Origin: Microvirgula aerodenitrificans DSM 15089 | GTDB lineage: Bacteria; Pseudomonadota; Gammaproteobacteria; Burkholderiales; Aquaspirillaceae | Assembly (NCBI RefSeq): GCF_000620105.1 | Contig: NZ_JHVK01000008.1 | Span: forward strand, 106,038-170,037 | Reading direction: 5' to 3' | Length of the DNA: 64,000 nucleotides | Part shown: piece by piece, positions 26,393-35,931 of the stretch | Numbering within the stretch: position 1 is the stretch's first letter | How the letters are laid out: every line of letters starts with the position of its first letter | Notes under the pieces: generated by a model | What the model was told of the DNA's origin: nothing | Seen by the model: only the letters and a program-made list of their open reading frames with translations | The model's database searches: none | Made by a program: the position numbers and the translations under genes

Positions 26393-27541
26393 ATGAACGC
26401 TTTTCGCGACCGCATCAAGGCGCACGCCGAACATATCAAGAATGTGGGGGCGCATTGCACGACGGAAGAAACGACCAAGCAGGCATTGATTCTTCCCCTG
26501 CTGGATATCCTGGGATTCAGCCCGTACGATCCAATGAAGGTCAGAGCCGAGTATGCCGCTGATTTTCCGGGCGTAAAATCGGGCGAGCGTGTCGACTATG
26601 CACTGTTTTGCCATGGTGTCCCGGTGATGTTCATCGAAGCAAAAGCGTTCAATGAAAAGCCGGTGAATCATTGCCCGCAGCTGTCGCGCTACTTCAACGC
26701 GACGCCCGAAGTGGCTGTTGCCGCGATTACCAATGGCCGGGAATGGCGATTTTTCACCGACCTGAACAACAAGAACATCATGGACAGCGAGCCATTCCTG
26801 ACCATCTCGTTCGATGGCATCGCTGATGCCGACGTCGCCCAGCTCAATCGTTTCCGTCACGATCAGTTCCAGCCGGAAGCCTTGCGCACACTGGCGGAAG
26901 AGAGCGTGTTCCTGTCCGCCTTCACCCAGGTCATCAGCGACAGCCTGCGGCATGTCGATGTGGATTTTGTTCGCTATGTTGCCAACCGGGCCAATGTGCA
27001 GCGGCAGCTGAATGCCCGCTTTCTGGAAACCATCACCCCGCTGGTCAAACAGGCGGTGGAGCGGTCCGTCAGCGCCATGGTCGTTTCCGGCTTGTCGGCC
27101 AAGCCGGATCCTGATGCGATACCTGACCAGGCACTGGCTGGCGAAGACCCGAATGCACCCGTTGTCGACCCCGAGAACGGCAGGATTGTCACGACACATG
27201 CGGAACGCCTCATTTTCCAGAATGCGCAGATCATTCTCGGTGACGACGCCAATATCAGTGCCAAGGATACCGAGTCGTATTTCAGTATCCTCTGCCAAGG
27301 GAAAACGACCCGCTGGCTGCTGCGCTATTTCGACAGCAAGCAACGGCCGACGGTGGTGTTCCCGATTGAGCTCACGGAGCAGTCCCGGGCAGAAGTGACC
27401 CGTGCGGGGCTGGAAATCGGCGCTGGCGACCAGATCATCATCGACCGGCCGGAAAATCTGTTAAGGCTGCCCGGCTTGCTGTTCGATTCTTATACGTACT
27501 GCAATAACGACGAAAACTTCAAACGCAAGGCCCATGCCTGA
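26393..27541 (+). CDS. orphan HsdR_N-type restriction nuclease-like protein
   Basis: 382 residues. The N-terminal half is the nuclease domain seen at the start of type I restriction HsdR subunits: TEETTKQALILPLLDILG, then GERVDYALF with Asp68 and FIEAKAF with Glu82 and Lys84, a D-ExK catalytic set. There is no helicase motor, and no hsdM or hsdS gene nearby. The C-terminal ~180 residues are unrecognised, with a beta-rich end (TTRWLLRYFDSKQRPTVVFP). GC content is lower than the flanks, suggesting horizontal transfer. Possible roles are solitary defence or DNA repair. Confidence 0.82.
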   Translation: MNAFRDRIKAHAEHIKNVGAHCTTEETTKQALILPLLDILGFSPYDPMKVRAEYAADFPGVKSGERVDYALFCHGVPVMFIEAKAFNEKPVNHCPQLSRYFNATPEVAVAAITNGREWRFFTDLNNKNIMDSEPFLTISFDGIADADVAQLNRFRHDQFQPEALRTLAEESVFLSAFTQVISDSLRHVDVDFVRYVANRANVQRQLNARFLETITPLVKQAVERSVSAMVVSGLSAKPDPDAIPDQALAGEDPNAPVVDPENGRIVTTHAERLIFQNAQIILGDDANISAKDTESYFSILCQGKTTRWLLRYFDSKQRPTVVFPIELTEQSRAEVTRAGLEIGAGDQIIIDRPENLLRLPGLLFDSYTYCNNDENFKRKAHA

Positions 27542-27543
27542 AA

Positions 27544-27575
27544 GTCACAAACCCGTCGAAAGACGGGTTTGTGAC
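27544..27575. terminator. bidirectional hairpin terminator
   Basis: Perfect 14-base stem GTCACAAACCCGTC with a GAAA tetraloop and its complement. It sits between the convergent HsdR_N-like gene (+) and the chemotaxis receptor gene (-), 2 bases after the former. No long T-run, but the stem is strong. Confidence 0.75.
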
Positions 27576-27597
27576 CTGGCAGGCAAAACCGGTCCGT

Positions 27598-29244
27598 CTA
27601 TACGCGGAAGCGGTTGAGGCTGCCGTCCAGCGCGCCGGACAGGTCCTGCAGCTCGTGTGCAAGCCGGCTCGACTGCTGGGCGGACATATTGGTGCTCTCG
27701 TTCATCTGGGCGATATGCTCGACGTTGCGTGCCGCATCATGACAAGCCTGGCTCTGTTCCTTGATGGCGCTGGCCATCTCGGCGATCTTGTCCACCGACC
27801 GCTGCGACAGGTCACGGATCACCTGCAGCGAGGCTGCCACGCTGCGCGTGCTGTCCACGCCGGTCACGATGCGGGCATTGGCCTGCTGCATGCTCTGGTG
27901 GGCCTCACGGGTATCGGTCTGCACCCCCTTGATGCGCGAGGAGATTTCGGTCGTCGCCTGGCCCGTTCGTTCTGCCAGCTTGCGGACCTCGTCGGCGACC
28001 ACGGCAAAGCCGCGACCCATTTCGCCGGCCCGGGCGGCCTCGATCGCCGCGTTCAGTGCCAGCAGGTTGGTCTGGTCGGCGATATCGCTGATGACCTTGA
28101 CGATCTCGCCAATCTCGCCGGAGCGCAGGTTCAGCTGGTCGATCAGCCGGGTCGTCTCGGCAATACTCTGCGCGATCTGCTGGATCTCGTCGGCAGCCTG
28201 TACCGCCATCTGGCTGCTCTGGCCGGCTTCCTGCGTGGCGTCGCGCGCCTGCGCTTCGACTCCCTGCGCATTGTCCGCCACCACATTGATGCTGACCGTC
28301 ATCTGCTCGAAGGCCGCGGCACTGGACGCGGCGGCTTCCGACTGCTGATGCGAGGCCTGGGCGACCTGGCCGCTGACGGCGTTCAACTGGTCGGCGGCGC
28401 TGACCAGCTTGCCGGAATAGCCGTGCGATTCGCGGATCAGTCCGCGCACCGTGCTGACCAGCGTGCCCAGCGACGCACCCATGCTGCCGAGTTCGTTCCT
28501 GCCGTAGTCGGGAAGATCGAGCGTCAGGTCACGGGTCGAGGCCAGGGTATGGCTGATTTCCTGCATGCTGTGCAGCGGTTTCTGGATCGAGCGGATGATC
28601 AGCAGCGAGATCAGCACGCCTGCCAGCAGGCTGAGGCCGAGAATGCTCAGGACGGCGGTCTTGGCCGAGCTGGAGGTTTCGTCGATCTGCCCGTGCAGGC
28701 TGTCCACCGCCGTCTGTGCCGACTGGGCCAGCGCATCCAGCGTGCTTTCCATCCGGTGCACATTGTCCTTGTATTTGCCCAGTGCGGTATTGGCATCGGC
28801 CGTCGAGGTGAGGTGGCCGGCTTCCACGCTGGCTGACACGCTGTTGAATCCATTGCCGTAACCGGTCAGCAGCTCGCCCTGTTCGGTCATGCGCTGCTGC
28901 AGCGCCGCAAGCGCATCCGGCTGCCGTGCCAGCAGTTTTTGCAGGTCGGCAATATTGGTCTGGGTCTCGGCAAAGGTTTTCTTCCATTTGCCCAGATAGC
29001 CGGCCCGTGCCTCCGGCTCGCCGATATTGATGAAGTAGTCTTTCTCGAAACGACGCAGGTTTCCGATTTCTATCTGAAGCTTGCTGACACCCTGGAAAAA
29101 TGCCAATTCATGATTGGTGACTTCGGCGACACGGGTGTTGATGCGGTCCAGCCCTTGCAGTGACACTACGCCCGCGCCTGCGAGCGCCAGCAACAGCAGG
29201 GCGAACCCCAGAATGATGCGGGTTGCGACTGATAAATTTTTCAT
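27598..29244 (-). CDS. methyl-accepting chemotaxis protein with helical bimodular (HBM-like) sensor
   Basis: 548 residues from ATG 29244. Membrane helix at ~8-28, a long all-helical periplasmic region containing [14 protein letters not shown] (the HBM signature), a second helix at ~200-220, HAMP, then a signalling domain with [23 protein letters not shown] receptors bind organic acids such as TCA intermediates in the characterised cases. ATG 29256 is also in frame, but GGAAAATCGC fits a ribosome site for 29244. It is a single gene ended by the strong hairpin at 27544-27575. Confidence 0.94.
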   Translation of the reverse strand: MKNLSVATRIILGFALLLLALAGAGVVSLQGLDRINTRVAEVTNHELAFFQGVSKLQIEIGNLRRFEKDYFINIGEPEARAGYLGKWKKTFAETQTNIADLQKLLARQPDALAALQQRMTEQGELLTGYGNGFNSVSASVEAGHLTSTADANTALGKYKDNVHRMESTLDALAQSAQTAVDSLHGQIDETSSSAKTAVLSILGLSLLAGVLISLLIIRSIQKPLHSMQEISHTLASTRDLTLDLPDYGRNELGSMGASLGTLVSTVRGLIRESHGYSGKLVSAADQLNAVSGQVAQASHQQSEAAASSAAAFEQMTVSINVVADNAQGVEAQARDATQEAGQSSQMAVQAADEIQQIAQSIAETTRLIDQLNLRSGEIGEIVKVISDIADQTNLLALNAAIEAARAGEMGRGFAVVADEVRKLAERTGQATTEISSRIKGVQTDTREAHQSMQQANARIVTGVDSTRSVAASLQVIRDLSQRSVDKIAEMASAIKEQSQACHDAARNVEHIAQMNESTNMSAQQSSRLAHELQDLSGALDGSLNRFRV

Positions 29245-29606
29245 GCGATTTTCCATGCCATGGGCGGATAGATTCCAGAGCGGCTGGTGTCGTTATAAAT
29301 GCAGGATTGCCCGTTTGAGTCTGGCGTTATCCGTCCTGCCCGCTCTTCCCCGCAATTTTAATCACAGTGACCTGCCACCGCTGGCATTTAATTGTTACCA
29401 AATACATGGCACCTGCCATTTAATAAATTGTTCGTCATGATGGTGACAATAAAATGAATGGTATATGAATAAAGAAATGGGCAGGGGGTATGTGAGAATA
29501 ATGATTCTCGTATTTTCAGTCTGTTTTAACTATTGAGTGGTTATTTTATGGAAACATACGACCGGACTGGATGCGGCTGGCCCGGAAACAGAATGAAGGA
29601 AAACGG
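29245..29606. other. 362-base AT-rich intergenic region between divergent genes
   Basis: Holds the promoters of the chemotaxis gene (-) and of the two-component operon (+). AT content is high between 29370 and 29560. The only clear element is the palindrome at 29494-29509. No gene seen. Confidence 0.4.
29494..29509. promoter_or_regulatory. palindrome GAGAAT-AATG-ATTCTC, Fur-box-like
   Basis: Six-base inverted arms with a 4-base centre, about 100 bases upstream of the response regulator start. It matches the Fur consensus at about 11 of 19 positions, so Fur control is possible; a binding site for the response regulator itself is an alternative. Confidence 0.4.
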
Positions 29607-30269
29607 ATGCGCGTCCTGCTGGTGGAAGACGACCGGATGATCGGCGAAAGCGTCGAGGAAGGGTTGCGCGGTGAGGGCTATGCCGTGGACTGGGCCCGGG
29701 ATGGCATCAGCGCCGACATCGCCCTGCGTACCACCCGTTATGACCTGGTGCTGCTCGATCTGGGCTTGCCCGGCCGGCAGGGGCTGGGCGTGCTGGCCGA
29801 TCACCGCCGCGCGGGCGGGGATACGCCGGTGCTGATCGTGACCGCGCGCGATGCCACGGCCGACCGGGTGCAGGGACTGGACGCTGGCGCCGATGACTAC
29901 CTGGTCAAACCCTATGATCTCGATGAACTGTTTGCCCGCATTCGCGCGCTGCTGCGGCGGCGATCCGGGCGCAGCAGTCCGGAAATCCGCCTGCGCGGGC
30001 TGACGCTGAATCCGGCCACGCACGAGGCCAGCCTCGACGGTACGCCGCTCAGCCTGTCGCGGCGCGAATTCTCGCTGCTGCTGGCCCTGCTCGATCCGCC
30101 GGGTACGGTGCAATCCCGCGCCAGACTGGAAGAGAAAATGTATGGCTGGGGTGAGGAAGTCGAAAGCAACACCATCGAAGTCTATATCCATGCGCTGCGC
30201 AAAAAACTCGGCAGCGACTTCATCAGGAATGTGCGCGGCGTCGGCTACAAGGTGCCGGGTGACGCATGA
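29607..30269 (+). CDS. OmpR-family response regulator (QseB/PmrA-like)
   Basis: 220 residues. The receiver domain has VEDD at the start, phosphoacceptor Asp51 in LVLLDLGLPG and Lys of LVKPYD. The C-terminal winged helix shows LSRREFSLLLALL and NTIEVYIHALRKKLG. ATG 29607 follows AAGGA with six-base spacing. It overlaps the sensor kinase start by ATGA. The nearby convergent cytochrome operon is a likely target, since similar two-component genes neighbour SHP/DHC clusters (recalled, not checked). Confidence 0.95.
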   Translation: MRVLLVEDDRMIGESVEEGLRGEGYAVDWARDGISADIALRTTRYDLVLLDLGLPGRQGLGVLADHRRAGGDTPVLIVTARDATADRVQGLDAGADDYLVKPYDLDELFARIRALLRRRSGRSSPEIRLRGLTLNPATHEASLDGTPLSLSRREFSLLLALLDPPGTVQSRARLEEKMYGWGEEVESNTIEVYIHALRKKLGSDFIRNVRGVGYKVPGDA

Positions 30270-31591
30270 GGTCGATACGGCGGCAACTGCTGGTCTGGCT
30301 GCTGGGCGGGGTGCTGGTGTCGACGCTGATAGCCGGTGCGATGATGTTCATCAAGGTACGCGAGGAAACCGGCGAGCTGTTTGACGACCAGTTGCGCCTG
30401 ATCGCCACCTCGCTGCCGACCCGCATTGTGGTTCAGCACCAGGCGGAGGAAGAGGATGACGAGCTCAACGACGACATCTCGGTGCAGATCTGGGATCTCG
30501 ACGGCAAGCTGGTCTATTCGGCCAATGCCGGACCGGGCCTGCCGAAGCCGGCGTTTCGCAAGGAAGGGCACCATTCGGTGTCCTCGGCCAGCGGCCGCTG
30601 GCAGGTCTTTACCGAGATCCGGCGCGGGCACCTGATTCAGGTCGCACGGGCCAGCCGCGACCGCGACCGGCTGGCGATGAAACTGGCACTGCGTTCGCTG
30701 CTGCCGTTCATGGTGCTGATTCCGCTGCTGGGCCTGTTCATCCTGCTGGTGGTGTCGCGCGGGCTGCGGCCGCTGGCCCAGCTGGCCCGGGCCGTAGGAC
30801 GGCAATCCCCGTCGGCGCTCAAACCATTGCCCCTGGCACACGTGCCGCCCGAGATTCGCCCGGTGGTGCTGGCGCTGAACGACCTGCTGGCGCGACTGGA
30901 GCAGGCGATGAGCGCACAGCGCAGCTTCGTGGCCGATGCCGCACATGAGCTGCGCACACCGCTGACGGCACTGAAACTGCAGCTGCAACTGGCCGAGCGG
31001 GCCGGTGACGACGTCCAGCGTGCCGAGGCGTTCGCCCGGCTCGGCCAGCGTCTGGACCGGGCTTCGCACCTGGTGCGCCAGTTGCTGACACTGGCGCGGC
31101 ATGAACCGCAGATGGGGTTGCCGCAACGGGCGCCGGTCGATCTGGTCGCACTGGCCGGACAGGTCATTGCCGACTATGACGATCTGGCGCGCGAACAGGG
31201 CATTGACCTCGGCCTGAATGCGGGCGACGACATCGGGCTGGAACCGGGCAACGGCGACAGCCTTGCCATCCTGCTGGACAACCTGGTCCGCAACGCGCTG
31301 GCGCACACGCCGGCCGGCGGGCGCGTTGATGTGGTACTGGCGCGTGATGGTGGCCATGCCGCACTGCGGGTCATCGACACCGGGCCCGGCATTCCGCCAG
31401 CGGCGCGGCTGCGGGTGTTCGATCGTTTTTATCGCTGTGGCGATCGCGGCAACACCGGCAGCGGGCTGGGGCTGGCCATCGTCAAGAGCATTGCCGATGC
31501 GCACGGTGCCCGGGTGACGCTGGCCGACAATCCGGGCGCGGCCAGCGGGCTGATGGTCAGCGTGCGCTTTGGTGCCGGGACCGGCGGCTAG
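30266..31591 (+). CDS. sensor histidine kinase (QseC/PmrB-like)
   Basis: 441 residues. Transmembrane helices at ~8-30 and ~148-170 bracket a short periplasmic sensor with an acidic patch (HQAEEEDDELNDD). The H-box is DAAHELRTPLTAL, followed by N-box NLVRNALAHTP, DTGPGIP and GSGLGLAIVKSI. It should autophosphorylate and pass phosphate to the upstream regulator. The acidic periplasmic patch could bind metal cations, as in PmrB-type sensors (inference). Its stop codon overlaps the stop of the convergent diheme cytochrome gene in the same CTAG. Confidence 0.95.
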   Translation: MRSIRRQLLVWLLGGVLVSTLIAGAMMFIKVREETGELFDDQLRLIATSLPTRIVVQHQAEEEDDELNDDISVQIWDLDGKLVYSANAGPGLPKPAFRKEGHHSVSSASGRWQVFTEIRRGHLIQVARASRDRDRLAMKLALRSLLPFMVLIPLLGLFILLVVSRGLRPLAQLARAVGRQSPSALKPLPLAHVPPEIRPVVLALNDLLARLEQAMSAQRSFVADAAHELRTPLTALKLQLQLAERAGDDVQRAEAFARLGQRLDRASHLVRQLLTLARHEPQMGLPQRAPVDLVALAGQVIADYDDLAREQGIDLGLNAGDDIGLEPGNGDSLAILLDNLVRNALAHTPAGGRVDVVLARDGGHAALRVIDTGPGIPPAARLRVFDRFYRCGDRGNTGSGLGLAIVKSIADAHGARVTLADNPGAASGLMVSVRFGAGTGG

Positions 31592-32094
31592 CGCGGCGGG
31601 ATTCGCACGCTGTCATCGTCGAAATCGCCGCGTTCTGCCTGACGGTGACAGGCGACACAGTTGGCGGCGCTGCCGACGCCCTTGCGCCGGAACACATCGG
31701 GACGGATTTCATCGTGCTTGTGGCGGAACCAGACCGTGCTGGTGATCCGCAGCGGCGGGCTGGCCGGATTTTCCGCATACTTGCGCCGGTATTTCGGATT
31801 GGTATTTTCCGCCGACCACAGCACCAGAAAGGCGGTGATCTCATCGCGGGTAGCCGCGTCGAGGCTGGCGTTCTCGCCGAAATGACGGTCCAGTCCGCCC
31901 ATCATCCGCCGCCAGGACGCCGCCGGCAGCATGCCCGGCGGGTAGGCCATGTGGCAGCTCGCACATTCGGCCCGGTAACTGGCATTCGGCGGCACCTGAC
32001 GGTAGCGGTGCCTGCCCTCGCGGTCATGGTTGTCGGCCAGTGCCGGCAGGGTCAGCAGGGTCAGCAGGCAGGTCAGCAGCAGTGGGGATCTCAT
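31588..32094 (-). CDS. diheme cytochrome c (DHC family)
   Basis: 168-residue periplasmic cytochrome with signal peptide (LLTCLLTLLTLPALA) and two CxxCH heme sites, CASCH near residue 45 and CVACH near residue 149. Dihaem cytochrome c of the DHC type, the electron donor to SHP in Rhodobacter and Shewanella clusters. Last gene of the operon with the SHP-like and cytochrome b561 genes (11-base gaps). It ends tail-to-tail with the histidine kinase gene. Confidence 0.92.
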   Translation of the reverse strand: MRSPLLLTCLLTLLTLPALADNHDREGRHRYRQVPPNASYRAECASCHMAYPPGMLPAASWRRMMGGLDRHFGENASLDAATRDEITAFLVLWSAENTNPKYRRKYAENPASPPLRITSTVWFRHKHDEIRPDVFRRKGVGSAANCVACHRQAERGDFDDDSVRIPPR

Positions 32095-32105
32095 GGTGGT
32101 TTTCC

Positions 32106-32522
32106 TTATTTGACGCTGATCAGCCAGGCGATGAAGTCAGCCTTTTCCGCCGCCGTACATTCGCGGGCATGGACATCGTCACAATTGCGCCGGAACCATT
32201 TTTCCACTTTCTTCGCATCGGTCAGGCGTTCGGGGTTGGCCACCGGCGCCAGTGGCCGGATGGGCCGGAATGCCCGCGTTTCGCCGGGCTGGCGCGGGTC
32301 GCGACCATGGCAGGTGGCGCAACTGACCTGCTTGCCGTCGCGCGGAACCCGGCGCAGGAAGAACGCCTGCCCGCGCTCCGCCGAGGCGGCAAAGGCCGGG
32401 TCCGGGCGTCTGGCCTCGGTCTGGTAATGCTGCAGCAGGGCGGAGGGCGTCGCGGCCACGGCCGGAACGACGACAAACAGGGACAGGGCCAGCAGGATCG
32501 GTGTGGACAGGCGGGTCATCAT
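32106..32522 (-). CDS. SHP-like monoheme cytochrome c (DUF1924)
   Basis: 138 residues with a signal peptide (TPILLALSLFVVVPAVAA) and one heme site, CATCH. The C-terminal WFRRNCDDVHARECTAAEK has the Asn-Cys...Cys arrangement of sphaeroides heme protein, in which the Asn is a removable heme ligand and the two Cys form a disulfide, allowing oxygen or NO binding (family knowledge from memory). ATG 32522 follows GAGGGA; ATG 32519 is adjacent. Sits between cytochrome b561 and DHC genes, the usual SHP cluster. Confidence 0.9.
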   Translation of the reverse strand: MMTRLSTPILLALSLFVVVPAVAATPSALLQHYQTEARRPDPAFAASAERGQAFFLRRVPRDGKQVSCATCHGRDPRQPGETRAFRPIRPLAPVANPERLTDAKKVEKWFRRNCDDVHARECTAAEKADFIAWLISVK

Positions 32523-32533
32523 GGCAGTCCCTC

Positions 32534-33121
32534 TCACGATTCGGCCGACGGCGTGGACGGCGTGGCTGCCGGGCGGGAGACCGTGCGCCGGCGGCCGGGG
32601 CCGAACAGCGTCGTCAGCGCCAGCGGCCGGCGCCAGCCGAACAGCAGGACGACATGCAGACCGGCCAGTGCGAGCGTGGCATTGGCGAGAAACTCGTGCA
32701 GTTCCTCAAGGCTGCCGGAAGCAATCAGACCGGCGTCCCGCTCATCGCCGTCCGCGTCATCGCCATCACTGGCGTGGGCGGCCGGAACGGCCTGCGCCGC
32801 CGCAAGGCCGATGGCCCGGGCGTTGTCGATCATCAGCACGCCGCTGACCGAAGTCCCGATGATGCCGAGCACCAGGGCCAGCACCAGGACCCGGCTGGCG
32901 GTGGTGGCATTGCGGGCGCGCAGGGTGGCGCGGCGCGGGATCAGCGGCGAGAAGCCGGCGGCGCCGGAAAGGCTGACAAGCAGACGGACGACCAGCAGCG
33001 CGATCAGCGCATAGCCGGTCCAGACGTGCAGCAGTTCTCCGTCGTCGCCGGTCAGGTAGGCGACCAGGAAGACAATGACCAGAGACCAGTGCAGCAGACG
33101 GAAGCGGGTGAAGGGAAGCAT
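32534..33121 (-). CDS. cytochrome b561-type membrane protein
   Basis: 195 residues with four predicted membrane helices and His ligands spaced as in cytochrome b561 (LHWSLVIVFLVAYLTG, ELLHVWTGYALIALLVVRLL, LHEFLANATLALAGLHVVLLFGW). It probably oxidises quinol and feeds electrons to the DHC/SHP cytochromes encoded downstream. A periplasmic or cytoplasmic loop of DGDDADGDERDAG is strongly acidic. First gene of the operon. The C-terminal tail is proline/serine-rich. Confidence 0.9.
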   Translation of the reverse strand: MLPFTRFRLLHWSLVIVFLVAYLTGDDGELLHVWTGYALIALLVVRLLVSLSGAAGFSPLIPRRATLRARNATTASRVLVLALVLGIIGTSVSGVLMIDNARAIGLAAAQAVPAAHASDGDDADGDERDAGLIASGSLEELHEFLANATLALAGLHVVLLFGWRRPLALTTLFGPGRRRTVSRPAATPSTPSAES

Positions 33122-33193
33122 GGCGGCAAACTCCTGATTGAGATGCCGCCACCATACGAAACCGAAAATTAAACCGGTGTTAGAAGCCCGCGC

Positions 33194-33664
33194 CTAGCGT
33201 TCGGTGTGCTGGTCGATACTCGTGTCGCGCACCATCAGGACCGGGACCGGGCTGGTACAGGCGATCTTGTCGGCATCGCTGCCGAGCACGGCGCGCGAGA
33301 CGCCACGACGACCGTGGCTGCCGATGACGATCATGTCGGCCGGCCAGGCACGCGCCTCTTCGACAATGGTTGCCGCCACCGTGTGATGGACGTGGTTGTA
33401 CAGGTAGGCTTCGACCTTGAGCCCGCGCGCGGTGACTTTCTGCTTGGCGTCGTCGAGCAACTGCTTGCCTTCCTCGATCAGCTGGGCGACGAAGTCGTTG
33501 ATGGTCTCGGTCATGCCGTCCAGTCCCACTACCGTCACGTGCGGATCGACGATATGCACGATGCGGATGGTGGCATCGAGACGGGCGGCGAGATCCATGG
33601 CGGCGTCAAGGCCGCGCTCGGCAGTGGAACTGCCGTCGATGGGAACGAGGATGCGGGTGTACAT
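33194..33664 (-). CDS. universal stress protein UspA family
   Basis: 156-residue single-domain UspA protein starting MYTRILVPIDGSSTAERG. The ATP-binding G-x2-G-x9-G(S/T) signature is visible as GSHGRRGVSRAVLGSDADK, so it should bind nucleotide. A paralog lies at 42403-42852. It is a solitary gene between the cytochrome operon and a small unknown gene. Its specific role is unknown; such proteins respond to energy or oxygen stress. Confidence 0.93.
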   Translation of the reverse strand: MYTRILVPIDGSSTAERGLDAAMDLAARLDATIRIVHIVDPHVTVVGLDGMTETINDFVAQLIEEGKQLLDDAKQKVTARGLKVEAYLYNHVHHTVAATIVEEARAWPADMIVIGSHGRRGVSRAVLGSDADKIACTSPVPVLMVRDTSIDQHTER

Positions 33665-33818
33665 GAGGCTCTCCTGGCTGTGTCACCAATCCGTGGTGCC
33701 GACAAAGGCTGTTCGCCCGATCGCGGAACATGCTGACAAGCGAACGCTCACTTCCAGCATAGAGGGCGATCCGGCGCGACGGATTGATGCGGATCAGCTC
33801 AGGGCGTGTCCGATCCTG

Positions 33819-33986
33819 CTAGTCGTTTGCCCGCTTCAGATCGCGGCGATATTCGAGCTCGGCGCGGGCATGCGCCTCATTGATCTGCTTCTGCGTCTTG
33901 ATGTGCGTGGCAGGAGAGACCCGCCGGGTATTGATGTCGCACTGACGGCGAGACCATTCGGTGGGGGAGATCCATTGACTTTTCAT
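33819..33986 (-). CDS. small hypothetical protein, 55 residues
   Basis: Starts at ATG 33986 after a strong ribosome site (GAGAGGAGTGCGC). The sequence is basic and helical (KQINEAHARAELEYRRDLKR) with no Cys pair, signal or membrane segment. No family recognised. The quality of the start signal and the codon use make it likely real. It lies behind the uspA-like gene on the same strand but well separated. Confidence 0.6.
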   Translation of the reverse strand: MKSQWISPTEWSRRQCDINTRRVSPATHIKTQKQINEAHARAELEYRRDLKRAND

Positions 33987-34316
33987 GCGCACTCCTCTCA
34001 GGAGAACCATTGAGCCGCCGGCGCCGACGGGCCGGCTTCCGTGCGGCACGCTTCAGTGTACGCATATCCACTGGTGCGTGTGGCGGGAAATGTCCCTGCC
34101 GCACAGGATGCCGCCCAAACGGGGCTGACATATGGTTACCTGGATGAATATTTTGTGACACAGGCATGGGATGGACAACACAATATGGTAAATTACCTTG
34201 ACGTAATTGCGTGATGCCGCCGATCCGGCCGCAAGCCGCCATGGCGTGTTGTGACCGGAGCGGGGGCGCCATTGCCTGCGAACCGGTGTGTTTTCTTTTT
34301 TTCCGAGATTGCCACC
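33987..34316. other. 330-base intergenic region between divergent genes
   Basis: No gene seen. An AT-rich patch around 34140-34210 contains a short palindrome GGTAA-A-TTACC (34187-34197) and a TTGACG that could be a -35 element for the chemotaxis gene downstream, but no good -10 was found. Confidence 0.35.
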
Positions 34317-35930
34317 TTGAAGATATCCACCCGTTTGTACACGCTGTCCGGCCTGGGCATGCTTGGCCTGATCGTCATGGCGCTGGCCGCATTTTTCCTG
34401 TTTTTCACCATTCAGTCCGAAGTCGACAATAATGACCGTGTCATTCTGCCATCGGCCGAGGCCATCAACCTGATCGGCGAGGACTTTGCCGGCAGTCGCC
34501 GCGACGTGCTGCTGCACATCCTGGCCGAGCCGGGCGGCAAGCAGAAATACAAGACCGAATTCGAACAGGCCAAACAGAAAATCCTGGCCGGGGTGCAGCA
34601 CTACCGCAGCGAGCTGGCCTCGGATGACCAGGATCGTGCCAATATCGACGCGGTCAGTGACGCCCTGGCCCAGTACTATGCGCAGGTGCCGGAAGTGCTG
34701 GCCCTGTCCGAACAGGGCAATTTCGAACTGGCGCGCCGCTACTCGATCGAGAAAGTGACGCCGCTGTCGGTTCGCACTGCCGCCACCCTGCAGCATGCCA
34801 GTGACTACAACAAGCAACTGCTCGGCAGCTCGATTTCCCGTCTGCACGACACCATCGCCACCGGCAAGGGGGCGCTGCTGGCCGTGGCACTGGTTGTCGG
34901 CGGGCTGCTGCTGGCCGGCGGACTGTGGACGACACGCCAGATCAACCGGCCGATATCGGCGCTGCGCGACGGCCTGACGGCGCTGTCGACCGACCTGGAC
35001 TTCACCCGCCGCTTCCAGCGCACGCAGCGCGATGAAATCGGTGACGCCTATCATTCGCTGAACGGACTGCTGGATACCCTGCAGACCAGCTTCCGCCAGT
35101 TGCACGCGCTCGGGCTGAACGTCAGTACCGCCGCGCAGTCGGTGTCGACCGCCTCGCAGCAGATGACCCAGGCGTCGCAACAGGTCAGCGAGTCGTCATC
35201 GAGCATGTCGGCGGCGGTCGAGCAGGTCACGGTCAGCATCGCGCAGGTCGCCGACCGGGCGGTCAGCGCCAATGACAGCAGCCGCAAGGCAGGCGACGAA
35301 GCGAACGCCGGCGGCAATGAAATCGGCGACACCATCGCCACCTTTGCCGAAACTGCGACCACCATCCAGCAGGCGGCAAGCAAGATCGAGCAGTTGAAGG
35401 ACCATACGGTCAGCATCGGCGAAGTGATCAACGTGATCCAGGACATCGCCGACCAGACCAACCTGCTGGCGCTGAATGCGGCCATCGAAGCGGCACGCGC
35501 CGGCGAACAGGGCCGCGGCTTTGCCGTGGTGGCGGACGAGGTGCGCAAGCTGGCCGAGCGGACCTCGCTGTCGACCCAGGAAATCACCCGCACCGTGCAG
35601 ACCATCCAGCACGAGGCCGGCGACACGGTCGATACCATGCAGTCGGTGGTGTCCCAGGTCAGCCAGGGCATGGACAAGGCCGGGCAGGCTACCGATGCGA
35701 TCAAGCGCATCATCGGCAGCACCGAAAACACCGTGCTGCAGGTCGGGGAAATCACCAGCTCGATGCGCGAGCAGTCGCAGGCCAGCAACAATATCGCCCA
35801 GCAGATCGAACGCATCGCACAGATGACCGAAGAGAGTCATGCTGGGGCCTCGTCCACCGCAGAGTCGGCGTATCAGCTGCAGGAGCAGGCGAGGGAAATG
35901 CAGAAGACGCTGGAAGCGTTCCGCGTCTGA
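34317..35930 (+). CDS. methyl-accepting chemotaxis protein (TTG start proposed)
   Basis: 537 residues if translation begins at TTG 34317 ([20 protein letters not shown]), matching the usual receptor N-terminus; no ATG is available there and a GTG at 34251 would add 22 unlikely residues. Membrane helix ~10-30, periplasmic helical sensor to ~180, second helix ~183-203, HAMP, then signalling domain with [20 protein letters not shown] and [18 protein letters not shown]. Related to the receptor at 20616-22241. Ligand unknown. Confidence 0.92.
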   Translation: MKISTRLYTLSGLGMLGLIVMALAAFFLFFTIQSEVDNNDRVILPSAEAINLIGEDFAGSRRDVLLHILAEPGGKQKYKTEFEQAKQKILAGVQHYRSELASDDQDRANIDAVSDALAQYYAQVPEVLALSEQGNFELARRYSIEKVTPLSVRTAATLQHASDYNKQLLGSSISRLHDTIATGKGALLAVALVVGGLLLAGGLWTTRQINRPISALRDGLTALSTDLDFTRRFQRTQRDEIGDAYHSLNGLLDTLQTSFRQLHALGLNVSTAAQSVSTASQQMTQASQQVSESSSSMSAAVEQVTVSIAQVADRAVSANDSSRKAGDEANAGGNEIGDTIATFAETATTIQQAASKIEQLKDHTVSIGEVINVIQDIADQTNLLALNAAIEAARAGEQGRGFAVVADEVRKLAERTSLSTQEITRTVQTIQHEAGDTVDTMQSVVSQVSQGMDKAGQATDAIKRIIGSTENTVLQVGEITSSMREQSQASNNIAQQIERIAQMTEESHAGASSTAESAYQLQEQAREMQKTLEAFRV

Positions 35931-35931
35931 A

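Noticed and set aside
34251..34316. GTG start at 34251 for the chemotaxis gene
   Set aside because: It would add 22 residues not seen in receptors of this type; TTG 34317 gives the expected N-terminus just before the first membrane helix.
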